DNA from: Calditrichota bacterium
GTDB lineage: Bacteria; Zhuqueibacterota; Zhuqueibacteria; Zhuqueibacterales; Geothermadaptataceae
NCBI GenBank assembly: GCA_008501765.1
Contig: QQUE01000018.1
Coordinates: 1 to 64,000 of the forward strand
DNA: 64,000 nt
Direction of reading: 5' to 3'
Part shown: in pieces, positions 1-9,424 of the stretch
How the letters are laid out: every line of letters begins with the position of its first letter
How positions within the stretch are numbered: position 1 is the stretch's first letter
Position numbers and translations under genes: made by a program
The notes under the pieces: generated by a model
Told to the model about the DNA's origin: nothing
The model's database searches: none
Seen by the model: the letters and a program-made list of their open reading frames with translations, nothing else

Positions 1-53
1 GCACTTCTTTTGAATTCTGCGCTGTAACGACGGCGACTTTGTTTCTTGTTCAT
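1..53 (-). CDS. Transposase OrfA N-terminus, IS3-like (partial)
   Basis: Reading leftwards off the window edge from an ATG at 51-53, the first 17 codons give MNKKQSRRRYSAEFKRS. The basic run followed by 'RRYSAEFK' is the typical start of the small helix-turn-helix OrfA protein of IS3-family transposases, which binds the ends of the element. Only 17 residues are visible, so subgroup and integrity cannot be judged. The gene points out of the window, so positions 54 to about 100 would be the terminal region of the element. Confidence 0.5.
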   Translation of the reverse strand, partial: MNKKQSRRRYSAEFKRS

Positions 54-99
54 TTTTTAAATTCTCGGTTAGTGATATGGGATTCACACTAACTTAACA
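54..99. mobile_element. Possible terminal segment of the IS3-like element
   Basis: Upstream of the OrfA start there is an inverted repeat TTAGTG...CACTAA (69-92). On the minus strand a sequence beginning TGTTAAGTTAGTG starts near 99. IS3-family ends usually begin with TG and lie less than 100 bp from orfA, so the boundary is placed here tentatively. The other end is outside the window, so neither the terminal repeat nor a target duplication can be confirmed. From 100 to 402 I see only AT-rich DNA with no convincing gene. Confidence 0.3.
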
Positions 100-402
100 T
101 TGTGTCCGTAAAAATATAGCAATATCACCCACTAATAAATAGTGGATGATTTAGTTAAAATGATACAATCAGAAAAATGCAATAATAATTAGAAAATATA
201 ATGAAAAAATTTGTAAAATAAAAATATTATGAAAAAAAATTACAAAGTATGATAAATAATTTGGATACACAAATCTGTGTTCGGTATCGAAAATCTTTTC
301 TTTAAATAGCATAATATTTTTGGAGTTGATGAAGAAATAGTCTGGGAGAAAATTAAATGTTTTGTACGAAATCTGAGTTTTAAAAAAAATTACCTGGACA
401 AT

Positions 403-446
403 AAAAAAGAGCCCTGCAAATACTAAATAGAAGTTACAGGGCTCTT
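403..446 (-). terminator. Rho-independent terminator of the FadL-like gene
   Basis: A 10-bp perfect stem AAGAGCCCTG (407-416) pairs with CAGGGCTCTT (437-446). In the minus direction it is followed by a run of six T. It lies 20 bp after the stop codon of the minus-strand porin gene. Confidence 0.85.
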
Positions 447-466
447 GAAATTAAGTTTGAGAGTTA

Positions 467-1990
467 TTAGAAACTAAAACCAACTGTCGTCATAAACAGG
501 TTTTCGCTTAATTCATCAACGCTGCCATTGTATTCGTTGCCAATGAGGTGGCCCGTTGAAACAGCTTCTTGTGAATTGTTAAAAGCGTGAATATAGGCAA
601 GGTCTAATGCGATATTGCCAAATTTATGCCCAATACCCATCGTCAGATGATCTTCAACAATCGCTGGAAAAATTGAAAAAACAGTGTTCGCTGGAACTGG
701 ATTACTTCCGTGGATGTAACCGGCTCTTAAGTTTGTTTTTTCATTTAATTTGAAGTCAGCACCCATTTTAAAATTCCAGATATTTTCCCAGGCAAGTGGA
801 AAATCGTAGTCAAAAGTACCGTCTGCAGCATCACCATTGATCATCGTATTGATGTTTGCATTTGTACCTTTTTTGAATGCCATTGGCATATTATCAAAGG
901 CATCTTCCCACTGGATGTATTCAATATCCAGGCCGAGTGTCAGTTTTTGCGCCGGTTTGAGGCCAAAACCGAAGGCAATTTTTGCCGGCACATCAAAATC
1001 AACCTCAACATCGGTATAATCGGTAGCAACGCCTTCTTGCATGTTGATTCCCATGTCACCGAACATTTGCATGACAGCACCCTGCGCTTGTTCAACAGTA
1101 AATGTTGGATTTTGCATCATTACGCCCTGCACTGCTTTACCGAAGGCATCGTTTAATTGGGCGGTCATATCCATTTTGGCATCGCCAGTAAAATTCATCG
1201 TCGTAGGACTTGTGTATGCTACGCCAATTGAGAATTTATCATTCACTTCATAATAAAGGCCAATATTGGCGCCGAAGCCAAATCCGGTAAGGTCGTTCAA
1301 TTCTGCATAAGCTGTCACTTCTGAATAACCGAATCCACCTAATGCAGGATCAGCAGCGAACAGTTGACCGAAAGTCATGTTGTTCATCGGGTTGGCAATT
1401 CCGTTCAGGCTGGAAACTGGTTCGAGGCTAAAAGGCATTTTGAAATCGAGCATTCCGTAATAAACCTGTACGCCGGCTCCGATTGAAAAATTATCGTTGA
1501 TTTGATAGGCAAAGCCAGGTCCGATTTTCATGTAGCCAAAATTGGAATAATATTCCTGATCGATGAGCGCACCCGTCTGATCACGAAACAGGTCGTGCTT
1601 TAATTCATAATCAGTTCCCATGCCGCCAACTACATTAAATCCAAATCCCCACGCCCATTTGCTGCCTACCATCGGATCAACGTAGGAAAAGAATGGCATC
1701 GGGTAGTAGGATTGGTTGGCTTCGGTCAGCTCATTTACGCCATTCTCAAATTTGACGGACGGCGCTAAAATACCGAGACCAACACCCAATCCACGGTGTG
1801 GTAGGTAGGCAAGGCCTGCCGGATTAGCCAGAAGAACAGAACCATTATCAGGAATGGCCATGACTGTTGCGCCACGAGCAAATGAACGGGCACAAAAACA
1901 GTTTAATAAATAGCCATTTGTGCCAGCGAACATGGTTGTTGCCGGGACAAGTAAAATAAGAATAATCAGTAAAAATACCCTGCGTTTCAT
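467..1990 (-). CDS. OmpP1/FadL-family outer-membrane transport protein
   Basis: Predicted outer-membrane beta-barrel of the FadL/TodX family, which moves long-chain fatty acids and other hydrophobic compounds across the outer membrane. The chosen ATG at 1990 starts a clear signal peptide (MKRRVFLLIILILL..., cleavage near AG/TNG) and has AAGGAG seven bases upstream; the longer frame to 2038 has no such site. About 507 residues, close to the usual family length. Family features include 'GYLLNCFCARSFARGA', 'ANPAGLAYLP', repeated 'GFGFG' and 'IGVAYTSPTTMNFTGDA' strands, and a C-terminal strand ending in 'TTVGFSF' with the terminal aromatic typical of Bam substrates. It stands alone and ends at its own terminator. 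The substrate cannot be told from sequence. Confidence 0.88.
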   Translation of the reverse strand: MKRRVFLLIILILLVPATTMFAGTNGYLLNCFCARSFARGATVMAIPDNGSVLLANPAGLAYLPHRGLGVGLGILAPSVKFENGVNELTEANQSYYPMPFFSYVDPMVGSKWAWGFGFNVVGGMGTDYELKHDLFRDQTGALIDQEYYSNFGYMKIGPGFAYQINDNFSIGAGVQVYYGMLDFKMPFSLEPVSSLNGIANPMNNMTFGQLFAADPALGGFGYSEVTAYAELNDLTGFGFGANIGLYYEVNDKFSIGVAYTSPTTMNFTGDAKMDMTAQLNDAFGKAVQGVMMQNPTFTVEQAQGAVMQMFGDMGINMQEGVATDYTDVEVDFDVPAKIAFGFGLKPAQKLTLGLDIEYIQWEDAFDNMPMAFKKGTNANINTMINGDAADGTFDYDFPLAWENIWNFKMGADFKLNEKTNLRAGYIHGSNPVPANTVFSIFPAIVEDHLTMGIGHKFGNIALDLAYIHAFNNSQEAVSTGHLIGNEYNGSVDELSENLFMTTVGFSF

Positions 1991-2693
1991 AAAAATGCTC
2001 CTTCTTTGAGTAGAATTTTTGAGAACCTGGATTCTCATTCACATAATATTATAAGTTTATAGTTTGGTAGTACAGGTTTCGCACATTTTGGATAGACGCC
2101 CTGTCTGGCGATCAATTAATCTGTTTTTCTAAATCTGTGTTTTCTAAAACAAATTATCCTGTATTCGAAAATGTAGTTTTTCAATAACAGTGCCAGATAA
2201 TAAAAGCCAACCTAAGCTGCTGTAAATATTTTTGTTAATTCTTTTGGTATTAATTTGCCATTTCTTATTGTTGAGAAATTGTATTTAAAAATTCTTAAAA
2301 ATAGGTGGTTTTAATGAAGTTTTATTAATGTCAAAAATTTGGTAAAAAAATTAATTAGAAATTTATTTAATGAATGGAGTGCAAGGTTTTTTAATTGGCT
2401 TGGACTTATGTGGGATTGGGATCAATAAAGGAAATGTTCTTATTTCTGCTTAGATTTTGGAGAAATTGTTAAAAAATAAAATATGAAAAAGGATGATTTA
2501 TAGAAATTAATAACTGGTTTGGTCTTTTGTAAATATTGTTTTGCCGTATTTTTATTAGAAATTATTATTTTAAATACATCACTTCTTTATTATCTGTTTT
2601 AATAAAATAAAGGATAAAATAATGGGTCGGTCAGCTGATAGAAACCGGATTTCAATTTCGATTAAAAGTTGGAAGGGGAAATTGGGGAGGAGC
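1991..2693. other. AT-rich intergenic region
   Basis: About 700 bp of AT-rich DNA between two minus-strand genes. I see no supported ORF, RNA gene or repeat. It should contain the promoter of the FadL-like gene near its left end, but no promoter was clear enough to call. Confidence 0.5.
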
Positions 2694-2744
2694 AAAAAGA
2701 CAGCTTTCTGATCTGGAAATTGGTTCGTGCAGTTTCCAGATCAG
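2694..2744 (-). terminator. Terminator-like hairpin after the DUF6786 gene
   Basis: The stem CTGATCTGGAAA (from 2708) pairs with TTTCCAGATCAG (to 2744). In the minus direction it is followed about 10 nt later by TTTTT. It lies about 45 bp past the stop of the minus-strand gene that ends at 2788. Confidence 0.65.
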
Positions 2745-2787
2745 GGTTGGAGTCAGAAGATTTTTAAATCAATTTTGCTGATTGATA

Positions 2788-3936
2788 TCAACCAAACGCG
2801 GCGATAATGTCAGACAAGGAAAGGCCAAGCGTTTGTTCGGTGACCTGGCTAAGTTTAGCCTCCGATCCCTGGAAATGTGCTGTCCGATGAATATGCGTCA
2901 AACTATCGTGGGGCGCTAAAGCTGCAGCCGGCGAAGAAGATTCCAATTCATTGAACGGACCAATTTGTTTTCCATCCGGTTGATAGGGGCCGTCGTTATA
3001 TGTATTCACCACATCGCCCTCATAGGGTTCCTCTTGAATTCCCCAGAGGGAATTTACATACTTGTGTCCCTTGCCGGGGAATGTGAAATTTACAAGTGTC
3101 AATATCCGGTGTTTTTTATCGTAACTTCCCATAATATTTTTAGCACGATGCGCCGTGAGGCCAATTTTGCAGCGGTGTTTTGCGTCTCCCTTAAAAAACA
3201 CGAAGCCGTTTTCATCAATTTTTAGGCGATCTGGTCCAATTTTGCCAAAATATTGGTCATTGACAACCGGCCCCAATTTGGCTTCTGAGCCCAGAACATA
3301 GGGGAGCACAACCGTCGTAGATACCGAAGAATTGAACTTGCCGAGAATCCAGATTGATAATAAGCCAGTGTCCGCAACCCAGGCATCTGATCCAAGATTT
3401 GTGATTGTATTTTGTGATTCGAAACTGACAATTTTTAATTCGGGAGGCGTTTTAATATTATAAATTTCACTTATTTCTGGCTTCGAATGGAGGCGAATTT
3501 TTCTATCTGCTGAAAGTTCAAACTGTGTATCGCTGTAATTTGTCAGATTGAATTTTTTATAAAAATGGGCCCGATCGGCGCCGCGGTTTGCAAGTACCCA
3601 CCAGCCCCAATCGACAGGGCCCGGGGCGTGCCAGTGTTCGTAATTGAATGGATCGCCTTTTTCGAAAAACAGTCCAAATTGCCCACCCTCGGGTCCAAGC
3701 CAAAAGCGGTCTTCGCCACCAATTGTGTTGATGTGCGCCTGGCGCTCGTGAATTGAAATAAGTTCACGATTGATCCAGCCAAAACTCATGCCTTCATCAC
3801 CGTCGAGAGTGCTTGTCATAATCCGGCCTTGCATGGCGGGCACGGCGGCGAGCCGGGCTTGGGAATCTTTTGCCTCCAGAACTACAACGTCAGCATGCTG
3901 CTTTAAAAAATTGAGGTCGTCTTCAAAAGTTTTCAT
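2788..3936 (-). CDS. DUF6786 family protein
   Basis: A 382-residue protein without a signal peptide. The N-terminal half carries 'GRIMTSTLDGDEGMSFGWIN' and 'GGEDRFWLGPEGGQFGLFF', which I recognise as the signature of DUF6786, a family of unknown function found mainly in Bacteroidota-type genomes. The tryptophan- and glycine-rich beta character suggests a galactose-mutarotase-like fold acting on a carbohydrate, but that is inference. The ATG at 3936 has CTGGAG upstream. It appears to be a single-gene unit, flanked by non-coding DNA on both sides, with a terminator-like hairpin after it. Confidence 0.75.
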   Translation of the reverse strand: MKTFEDDLNFLKQHADVVVLEAKDSQARLAAVPAMQGRIMTSTLDGDEGMSFGWINRELISIHERQAHINTIGGEDRFWLGPEGGQFGLFFEKGDPFNYEHWHAPGPVDWGWWVLANRGADRAHFYKKFNLTNYSDTQFELSADRKIRLHSKPEISEIYNIKTPPELKIVSFESQNTITNLGSDAWVADTGLLSIWILGKFNSSVSTTVVLPYVLGSEAKLGPVVNDQYFGKIGPDRLKIDENGFVFFKGDAKHRCKIGLTAHRAKNIMGSYDKKHRILTLVNFTFPGKGHKYVNSLWGIQEEPYEGDVVNTYNDGPYQPDGKQIGPFNELESSSPAAALAPHDSLTHIHRTAHFQGSEAKLSQVTEQTLGLSLSDIIAAFG

Positions 3937-4451
3937 AAAACACTCCAGTTGATTTTACCGGAAAATATCCGTGTAAAATTATAGTTAAAATATTATAAAA
4001 ACAGCATTTTAAAGTCATTCGAAATTGTGGTGAAGATTTGGCGTTGGCACGGGGTAAAACTAAATTACAAAGTTAATATTTGGCGCTGTGTGGAAATTTG
4101 AGATACATATAAATAATTAATCTTTTTTTCTCTGTAAAGGATTTATTTTGAAAAAGCGGAAAATTTTTTCATCCATATTAATTTAACTAAAATAAAAATA
4201 ATTTGTTGAGTATCAACGTATATTTAAAAGCATATTGAACTTTTTAATGATATTCACTGCTTAAATAATGCCTGCTTTTAAAGCGATGACAACATGCAAC
4301 AGTGTTCCTGTAAACCGGCAGTTCTTGACGCTTAAAATCAAGAGATATGTGCCAAATTAAGCTTGTGTGCAATTGCTGCGATAGTGATCTGAACAAGCAA
4401 TCCGTAATTTATACTTTGAACGTGTGTAGATATTAATTAGTAAAATATTTA
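3937..4451. other. Intergenic region between divergent genes
   Basis: AT-rich DNA between the divergent DUF6786 and XRE genes. No ORF or RNA gene is supported. The right-hand end runs into the operator and promoter region at 4452-4526. Confidence 0.5.
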
Positions 4452-4526
4452 TTACATAATGTAAAAAATACTTGACATTGATTGACTAAATTTTTATCCT
4501 GGTACAGTAAACTTTACATAAAGTAA
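4452..4526 (+). promoter_or_regulatory. Promoter flanked by two operator-like palindromes for the XRE gene
   Basis: A sigma70-like promoter is visible: TTGACA at 4472-4477, a 17-bp spacer, and TATCCT at 4495-4500. It lies between two near-identical 13-bp palindromes, TTACATAATGTAA (4452-4464) and TTACATAAAGTAA (4514-4526), 62 bp apart. Such a pair around the promoter of a small XRE regulator is the classic arrangement for autoregulation. The binding assignment is inference; the sequences themselves are plain. Confidence 0.6.
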
Positions 4527-4552
4527 TACATAATATACGGAGAGAGCTAATT

Positions 4553-4774
4553 ATGAAATTAGGTAATCATCTCAGAAGATGCCGTTTTGATAAAAATGAG
4601 ACCTCGCAACAAGCGCTGGCTGAAGTGATCGGTGTGACAAGACAGACAATTCTTTCCATAGAAAAAAATAAATTCGTTCCATCTACTTTGCTGGCACTGA
4701 AAATCGCAAAATATTTTGATAAACCGGTTGATGAAATTTTTTTCATAATAAATGATGATGAGAATGTTGCATAA
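4553..4774 (+). CDS. XRE-family transcriptional regulator (single HTH)
   Basis: A 73-residue protein that is almost entirely one Cro/C1-type helix-turn-helix: 'SQQALAEVIGVTRQTILSIE' (about 18-37) followed by 'PSTLLALKIAKYFDKPVDEIF'. This is the YozG/XRE small-regulator type. It has a strong site (GGAGAG) before the ATG. It is followed 44 bp later by a membrane-protein gene, a common pairing in which the regulator controls its own operon. The palindromes around its promoter are likely its operators. Confidence 0.9.
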   Translation: MKLGNHLRRCRFDKNETSQQALAEVIGVTRQTILSIEKNKFVPSTLLALKIAKYFDKPVDEIFFIINDDENVA

Positions 4775-4818
4775 AGCGAATAATCCAACCAAAAACTAAC
4801 AGAATAAGCGAGGTAAAA

Positions 4819-5295
4819 ATGAATATCAAATTTTTTCTTGTATCCGTTTTTGTTTTGGTGACATTACTCTATTGGATTCTGCCCAAAACTAAATTCGCAC
4901 AGAAGTTTAGAGTGAACATCGAACTGTTTTATAGCATGAATATAATCGGGATCATTTTTGGGGGAGTGGGCATTGTTGTGTCATTTATGTGGCCGGAGTT
5001 GGTTATGGAGCGGCATTATTTTGAACTGATTCTTCTTCCCATTTTATTTGTCTATATATACACAGCCATGCTGAGAAAATCCGGAGGCGGCAAAGATATC
5101 TTCGATGAGAAGCAGAATTTAAATATGATGCAAGCGGCTGCCGCAACCTGGCCGATGTCTATTTTTGTGGTTTTTTTACTTTATGCAATGTACGAGGAAG
5201 GGATTTTGTCGGGTCTGGTTTTCTTTCCTCTATTCTTGTTTTTTTCGTTCACATTTTACTCGGTGAGTACCTTGTATTTTTTCAAAAAGAATTGA
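4819..5295 (+). CDS. Multi-pass inner-membrane protein, partner of the XRE regulator
   Basis: A 158-residue hydrophobic protein with about five transmembrane segments (near 5-20, 38-58, 65-82, 115-132 and 135-153). A short charged cytoplasmic-type loop 'GGGKDIFDEKQNLNMMQAAAA' sits between segments three and four; the acidic DEKQ element resembles that of DUF2178-like proteins which also sit beside small XRE regulators. No catalytic motif is seen. AGCGAGG precedes the ATG. Function unknown; co-transcription with the regulator is likely from the 44-bp spacing. Confidence 0.75.
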   Translation: MNIKFFLVSVFVLVTLLYWILPKTKFAQKFRVNIELFYSMNIIGIIFGGVGIVVSFMWPELVMERHYFELILLPILFVYIYTAMLRKSGGGKDIFDEKQNLNMMQAAAATWPMSIFVVFLLYAMYEEGILSGLVFFPLFLFFSFTFYSVSTLYFFKKN

Positions 5296-5343
5296 CCGTT
5301 TTGCTGCAAAGATAGTCGATTCGAAGTCATTTCTTTGCTTGCA

Positions 5344-7182
5344 TTAATAACCGCGCAAATGATTTGCTTCACTAAAACGGTGTTTTGGTATTTTTCCGAT
5401 TACGATTTCCAGCATTCGGTTCATTGTGGTTGCGTCATTATCAAAATTACCATGGTTTTCAGCCCTGGTTGCTTCTCTGTTATCTTCGGGATTGTACGTG
5501 CTCAGGCGATTAGCTATACCCGCATTTTTGAGTTTATTTTGATATTTTTCCATTCCCATAATTGGCACGATCTTTCGCCGTTTTTGAAAAGATTGTGAAA
5601 CAAGATACAATATCGATTTGCGATAGACCTGTGCGACATTATCGTGCCTTTCCCTGTTTTTGTCTAATTGAAAATGATGGAGATGCTGCACCTGATTGGC
5701 AACAAGCGCTGGATAAATGAGTGTATTATAAAAATTCGTCGTACAGGCCGGAGCAAATAAAATCAAATTTTTTATCGTAGGCCCATCGAGAGCTCGCCAT
5801 CTTTTTAGGAGATGACCCAACCAAATTGCGCCGGTGCTGTGCCCAACGAGATGGATTTCCGGCCGCTTGTGCGGCGGCATTTTTTGCAATTGCTCGATCA
5901 GTTTGTCAATCGAATCCGTGCCGGCGCCTTTTTTTTGAAACGCGCGAAATGCCTCCGCTTGCATTTCCTGCCACAAAGCATGTCCCGGTGGCTGTGAAAA
6001 TCGTTCGATTATCCGGTCGCTCCCCGCTGAAATTTCTCCGGTGCGTTCAACGACTTTATTTTCCTTGCCGAGAACCACATCTTTGAGCTCTTCAATGAGT
6101 CCAGCTTCCCATATGTAGTGGATTTCGTGGATTTTGTTTTTCGCAAAAACCTGCCGCCAGGCCGCCACCCGTTTTGCTGCCGCTTTCACATTGCTGACAC
6201 TGCCATGGGCATATAAAACGATGTGGCGAGGATTGCCTGGTTTATCGCCGTCGGTTACTTGTTCCATTATTTCAGCAACCTGGTTTTCATTTGAAGGGAA
6301 GTCTCCGAATTCATCATAAATTCCGTCATCGATATGAACATAATGATCCCGAATCTGGTACTGAGCTGGCGCTGAAGCCCGGGATTTTTGCCCGTCTCGA
6401 CTCACGGAGTTTGAGTGCGTACCTGTGGTTTTTATCGGCAAGGCGGTGCGGGCGATCCAGGCATCCCACATGTTCAATTCAGCGTCATAATAGCTCCAAA
6501 GCGCACAACCAGGATACGTTTTCCCATCGAGCGTGATGCCACCCCAGTTCTCCCCCCAGGAATTTTGAATAATGAAACCTTCTGCCGTATAACCCAGCAA
6601 AACGAAGGCGTGTCCCCCGGGCGCATTTTGGGCGTAGCTGTGATCGATCCACCCGTTCTTCATAAATTGATTTTCCCAGCCTTTGTGGCTGGCTGCGGTC
6701 ACAAATACGGCTCCTGTTTCGTTGATAGCCGCTTGCAGATCATTTCTTCGGCGGTGGATACGGTAATAAGCACCGAGTGGATATTTAAAGGCTGCCCTCT
6801 GTCGCTCGGCGGTGAGATAACCGGGTTTTTTCTGAATAAACGGCCAGTCTATGTCGGGGCAAACGCCATTTTTTTGCCAGCCTTTCATCGCGCCCCGCGC
6901 ACTGGATCCCTGATAGTTTTCCCCGGGCCATTGATCGTGCCGTTTCGCCATTTCATAAAGCATGCGCGCGCTAACGTTCTCCGTGTTTTTCTGGCTGTGG
7001 TTGAAATAATCGATTAAAGCGGCCAGCGCAAATCCAGTACAAGCCCCTTCATAGCCCTGGTGCCGGATATTAATAAATTCTAAGGCAGGAATAATCTGTG
7101 ATCTGAGCGGAATGAGCGTGGGTTGATAAATTAAATCGCGAAAATCGGTTGAATCGGGCCGGGTAAATAAATTTGAACTCAT
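5344..7182 (-). CDS. Papain-like cysteine protease fused to an alpha/beta-hydrolase (lipase-like) domain
   Basis: 612 residues with two hydrolase modules. The N-terminal part (about 1-245) is a C1-peptidase-like domain: 'GYEGACTGFALAA' supplies the nucleophile Cys48, 'GGHAFVLLGY' the histidine (His191) and 'IQNSWGENWGG' the asparagine (Asn207), all in papain order. A linker near 250-290 is rich in Ser, Ala and Gln. The C-terminal part (about 290-612) has 'IVLYAHGSVSN' and the nucleophile elbow 'HLVGHSTGAIW' (Ser449) of alpha/beta hydrolases. No signal peptide is seen, so it is cytoplasmic or exported by a non-Sec route. The ATG has AGGAGG upstream. It converges on the XRE operon. The fusion is unusual; substrates are unknown. 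Confidence 0.8.
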   Translation of the reverse strand: MSSNLFTRPDSTDFRDLIYQPTLIPLRSQIIPALEFINIRHQGYEGACTGFALAALIDYFNHSQKNTENVSARMLYEMAKRHDQWPGENYQGSSARGAMKGWQKNGVCPDIDWPFIQKKPGYLTAERQRAAFKYPLGAYYRIHRRRNDLQAAINETGAVFVTAASHKGWENQFMKNGWIDHSYAQNAPGGHAFVLLGYTAEGFIIQNSWGENWGGITLDGKTYPGCALWSYYDAELNMWDAWIARTALPIKTTGTHSNSVSRDGQKSRASAPAQYQIRDHYVHIDDGIYDEFGDFPSNENQVAEIMEQVTDGDKPGNPRHIVLYAHGSVSNVKAAAKRVAAWRQVFAKNKIHEIHYIWEAGLIEELKDVVLGKENKVVERTGEISAGSDRIIERFSQPPGHALWQEMQAEAFRAFQKKGAGTDSIDKLIEQLQKMPPHKRPEIHLVGHSTGAIWLGHLLKRWRALDGPTIKNLILFAPACTTNFYNTLIYPALVANQVQHLHHFQLDKNRERHDNVAQVYRKSILYLVSQSFQKRRKIVPIMGMEKYQNKLKNAGIANRLSTYNPEDNREATRAENHGNFDNDATTMNRMLEIVIGKIPKHRFSEANHLRGY

Positions 7183-7649
7183 CTGTTCCTCCTGAATCGA
7201 CTTTATTTTAAAAAATACGCATTCTTACTTTAGTAAATTTGGTTTTTTAATCGGAAAGCCGGCGAGGCTGCAGCGAATTGCTGAAAAGATTAACGTGCAT
7301 CCAACCACCTCAGATTTGCCGAAGTAGTTTATAATTAGTGAATTAATCAAACGCAAATTGCATTCCTTTTTTATTGCACTACCTGCTCATAGTTGACAAT
7401 ATTCTTTGTTTTTAATCCCAAAAAGTCTGCGATATTTTAAGGCAAATAATCCCTTCGGCAAAGTAACGACTGGCATCTTTAATATTAAATTATAATTTAC
7501 CATAACAATGATTGACTGCAACACCTGGTTTGAAAATTATTCCCCAAAAACACTGTGTGAAGGAAATTATTTTCCTGCTATTATTTTGGGTTTTTCTGAA
7601 CGACGGCGATGGCAAATATATACGTAAATTAATCTGATTGGAATACCTC
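7183..7649. other. Intergenic region between divergent genes
   Basis: 467 bp of AT-rich DNA separating the protease/lipase fusion from glpD, which are transcribed divergently. Promoters for both should lie here, but I could not pick them out convincingly. No ORF, RNA or repeat seen. Confidence 0.5.
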
Positions 7650-9251
7650 ATGTTAGATAAAAAAGATGTCGTTATTATCGGTGGTGGAATTAACGGCGCC
7701 GGAATCGCCCGCGATCTTGGGCTGCGCGGTATTTCTGCGGTTTTATTCGAAAAAAATGATTTTTCCAGCGGTACCTCGGCCGCTTCGACTCGCTTGATTC
7801 ATGGGGGGCTGCGTTACTTGGAATACTTTGATTTTAAGCTCGTTCACGAATCTTTAACCGAGCGCAAAATACTTTTAAAAATTGCGCCCCATTTGGTTTT
7901 CCCGCTTCCATTTTTATTGCCGGTTTATACTAACCACGAGCACGGTCGGTTTTTACTCAAAGCCGGCTTGACCCTTTACGATATTTTGGCCCTTGGTAAA
8001 AAACTTCCCGGCCATAAATTGCATTCAAGTTCCGGTATATTACAGAAGGAGCATAATCTTCGCCAGGCTGATTTAAAGGGCGGATTTACCTACTACGATT
8101 GCCAGGTCCCCTTGCCGGAGCGATTGACCGTTGAAAATATTTTGGATGCTGAACAACATGGTGTCACATGCAATAATTATCATGAAGTCATTGCTGTCGA
8201 ACAGAACGGGAACGACCTCTTCAGAGTGCAAGTTCAGGATGAAAATGGCAAAGAATTAGAAATTGAGTGTAAAGTTGTCATCAATGCCAGCGGCCCGTGG
8301 GTCAATGAAATTGCTTCATTTATCGATGGCGTCAATCCACGGCTTGTCGGGGGTACAAAAGGTTCGCACATCATCGTTCGCAATTCAATCGAGCTGCGAC
8401 ACGCAATTTATTCCCCGGCTTTTTCTGATGGCCGCCCGTTTTTTATCCTGCCATTTGAGCGTGAAAATTTGCTCATCGGCACAACAGATCTCTTTTTCGA
8501 TAACCAGCCACAGGAAGCGCACATCTGTGCTGCTGAAATTGAATATCTCGAGCAGGAAACCAATGCCTTGCTGCCTGAAATTGCTTTGAAAAAAGAAGAT
8601 ATTTTGATGACTTACAGCGGTATTCGTCCACTGCCACCAGTGGCAAATGGCAAAAAAGCCGGAGCTGTTACCCGGCGCCATTTTCTGCACCGTCATGTTA
8701 AAGATAATAGGGAAACCGGGTTTATTTCAGTGATTGGTGGCAAAATTACCACTTACCGTCAATTGGCCGAAGAAGTATCCGATCTCGTTTGTGAATTATT
8801 AGCGATTGACAAAGAATGTTTGACGAGCCAATTGCGTTTGCCCGGCGCCAATGGGCTTGAACAGGACAGTACGCAACTCTTGCAGTTTTCTCATGTGGAA
8901 AATAATTACCAGTTGATTTACGGCGCCGGCCGGGAAGAAAAATCACAGCGAATCGCTGAAAAACCGGATACCTTGAATCCCGTTTATCCGGATGCACCGG
9001 AAACGATTGCGGATATAATCTCGATTTTACGCCACGAAAAAGTCTGCCATCTTTCCGATGTTCTGTTGCGGCGCTCACTCATCGGATTGAGAATTGGCGC
9101 TGATAAAAAAAAGGTGGAGCAAATCGCATGGCTGCTCTCTGATGAATTGGGATGGGGTGCGCGTAAAACCGCGGCTGAAATTGAATTATACGAGCGGGAA
9201 ATTTCCCGGTCATTTCAGTGGAAAAATCCGGATGCCGCGCTTTGTGAATAA
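7650..9251 (+). CDS. glpD: FAD-dependent glycerol-3-phosphate dehydrogenase
   Basis: Oxidises sn-glycerol 3-phosphate to dihydroxyacetone phosphate and passes electrons to the quinone pool at the inner membrane. About 533 residues, the normal length. The FAD-binding Rossmann motif 'VVIIGGGINGAGIARDLGLR' is at the very N-terminus, followed by the GlpD/GlpA signature 'SSGTSAASTRLIHGGLRYLE' and 'GPWVNEIA', 'GTKGSHIIV', 'GLRIGADKKKVEQIAWLL' in the C-terminal cap. I prefer the ATG at 7650 over the in-frame TTG at 7638 because the motif begins eight residues later. No glpK or glpF lies beside it. Confidence 0.93.
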   Translation: MLDKKDVVIIGGGINGAGIARDLGLRGISAVLFEKNDFSSGTSAASTRLIHGGLRYLEYFDFKLVHESLTERKILLKIAPHLVFPLPFLLPVYTNHEHGRFLLKAGLTLYDILALGKKLPGHKLHSSSGILQKEHNLRQADLKGGFTYYDCQVPLPERLTVENILDAEQHGVTCNNYHEVIAVEQNGNDLFRVQVQDENGKELEIECKVVINASGPWVNEIASFIDGVNPRLVGGTKGSHIIVRNSIELRHAIYSPAFSDGRPFFILPFERENLLIGTTDLFFDNQPQEAHICAAEIEYLEQETNALLPEIALKKEDILMTYSGIRPLPPVANGKKAGAVTRRHFLHRHVKDNRETGFISVIGGKITTYRQLAEEVSDLVCELLAIDKECLTSQLRLPGANGLEQDSTQLLQFSHVENNYQLIYGAGREEKSQRIAEKPDTLNPVYPDAPETIADIISILRHEKVCHLSDVLLRRSLIGLRIGADKKKVEQIAWLLSDELGWGARKTAAEIELYEREISRSFQWKNPDAALCE

Positions 9252-9424
9252 GCGTGATGTCCGTGCAGCAGAACAATGGAATCATACGCAAAACTGCAGA
9301 GCCGTAAAGTTTAAAATTCTTTATTTTTTTTGCGGGCTCTGCGACTCAGCGGGAAATATATTCAGTTTAAATGACTCACCTTGGGACTTCGCACCTTCCG
9401 TGACGCTTAAAATTTGAGGGAAAA

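Noticed and set aside
9280-9345. GCAGAGCC ... GGCTCTGC inverted pair after glpD as a terminator
   Set aside because: The arms are separated by about 33 nt and there is no T run after the right arm; the T run lies inside the loop. Too weak to call.
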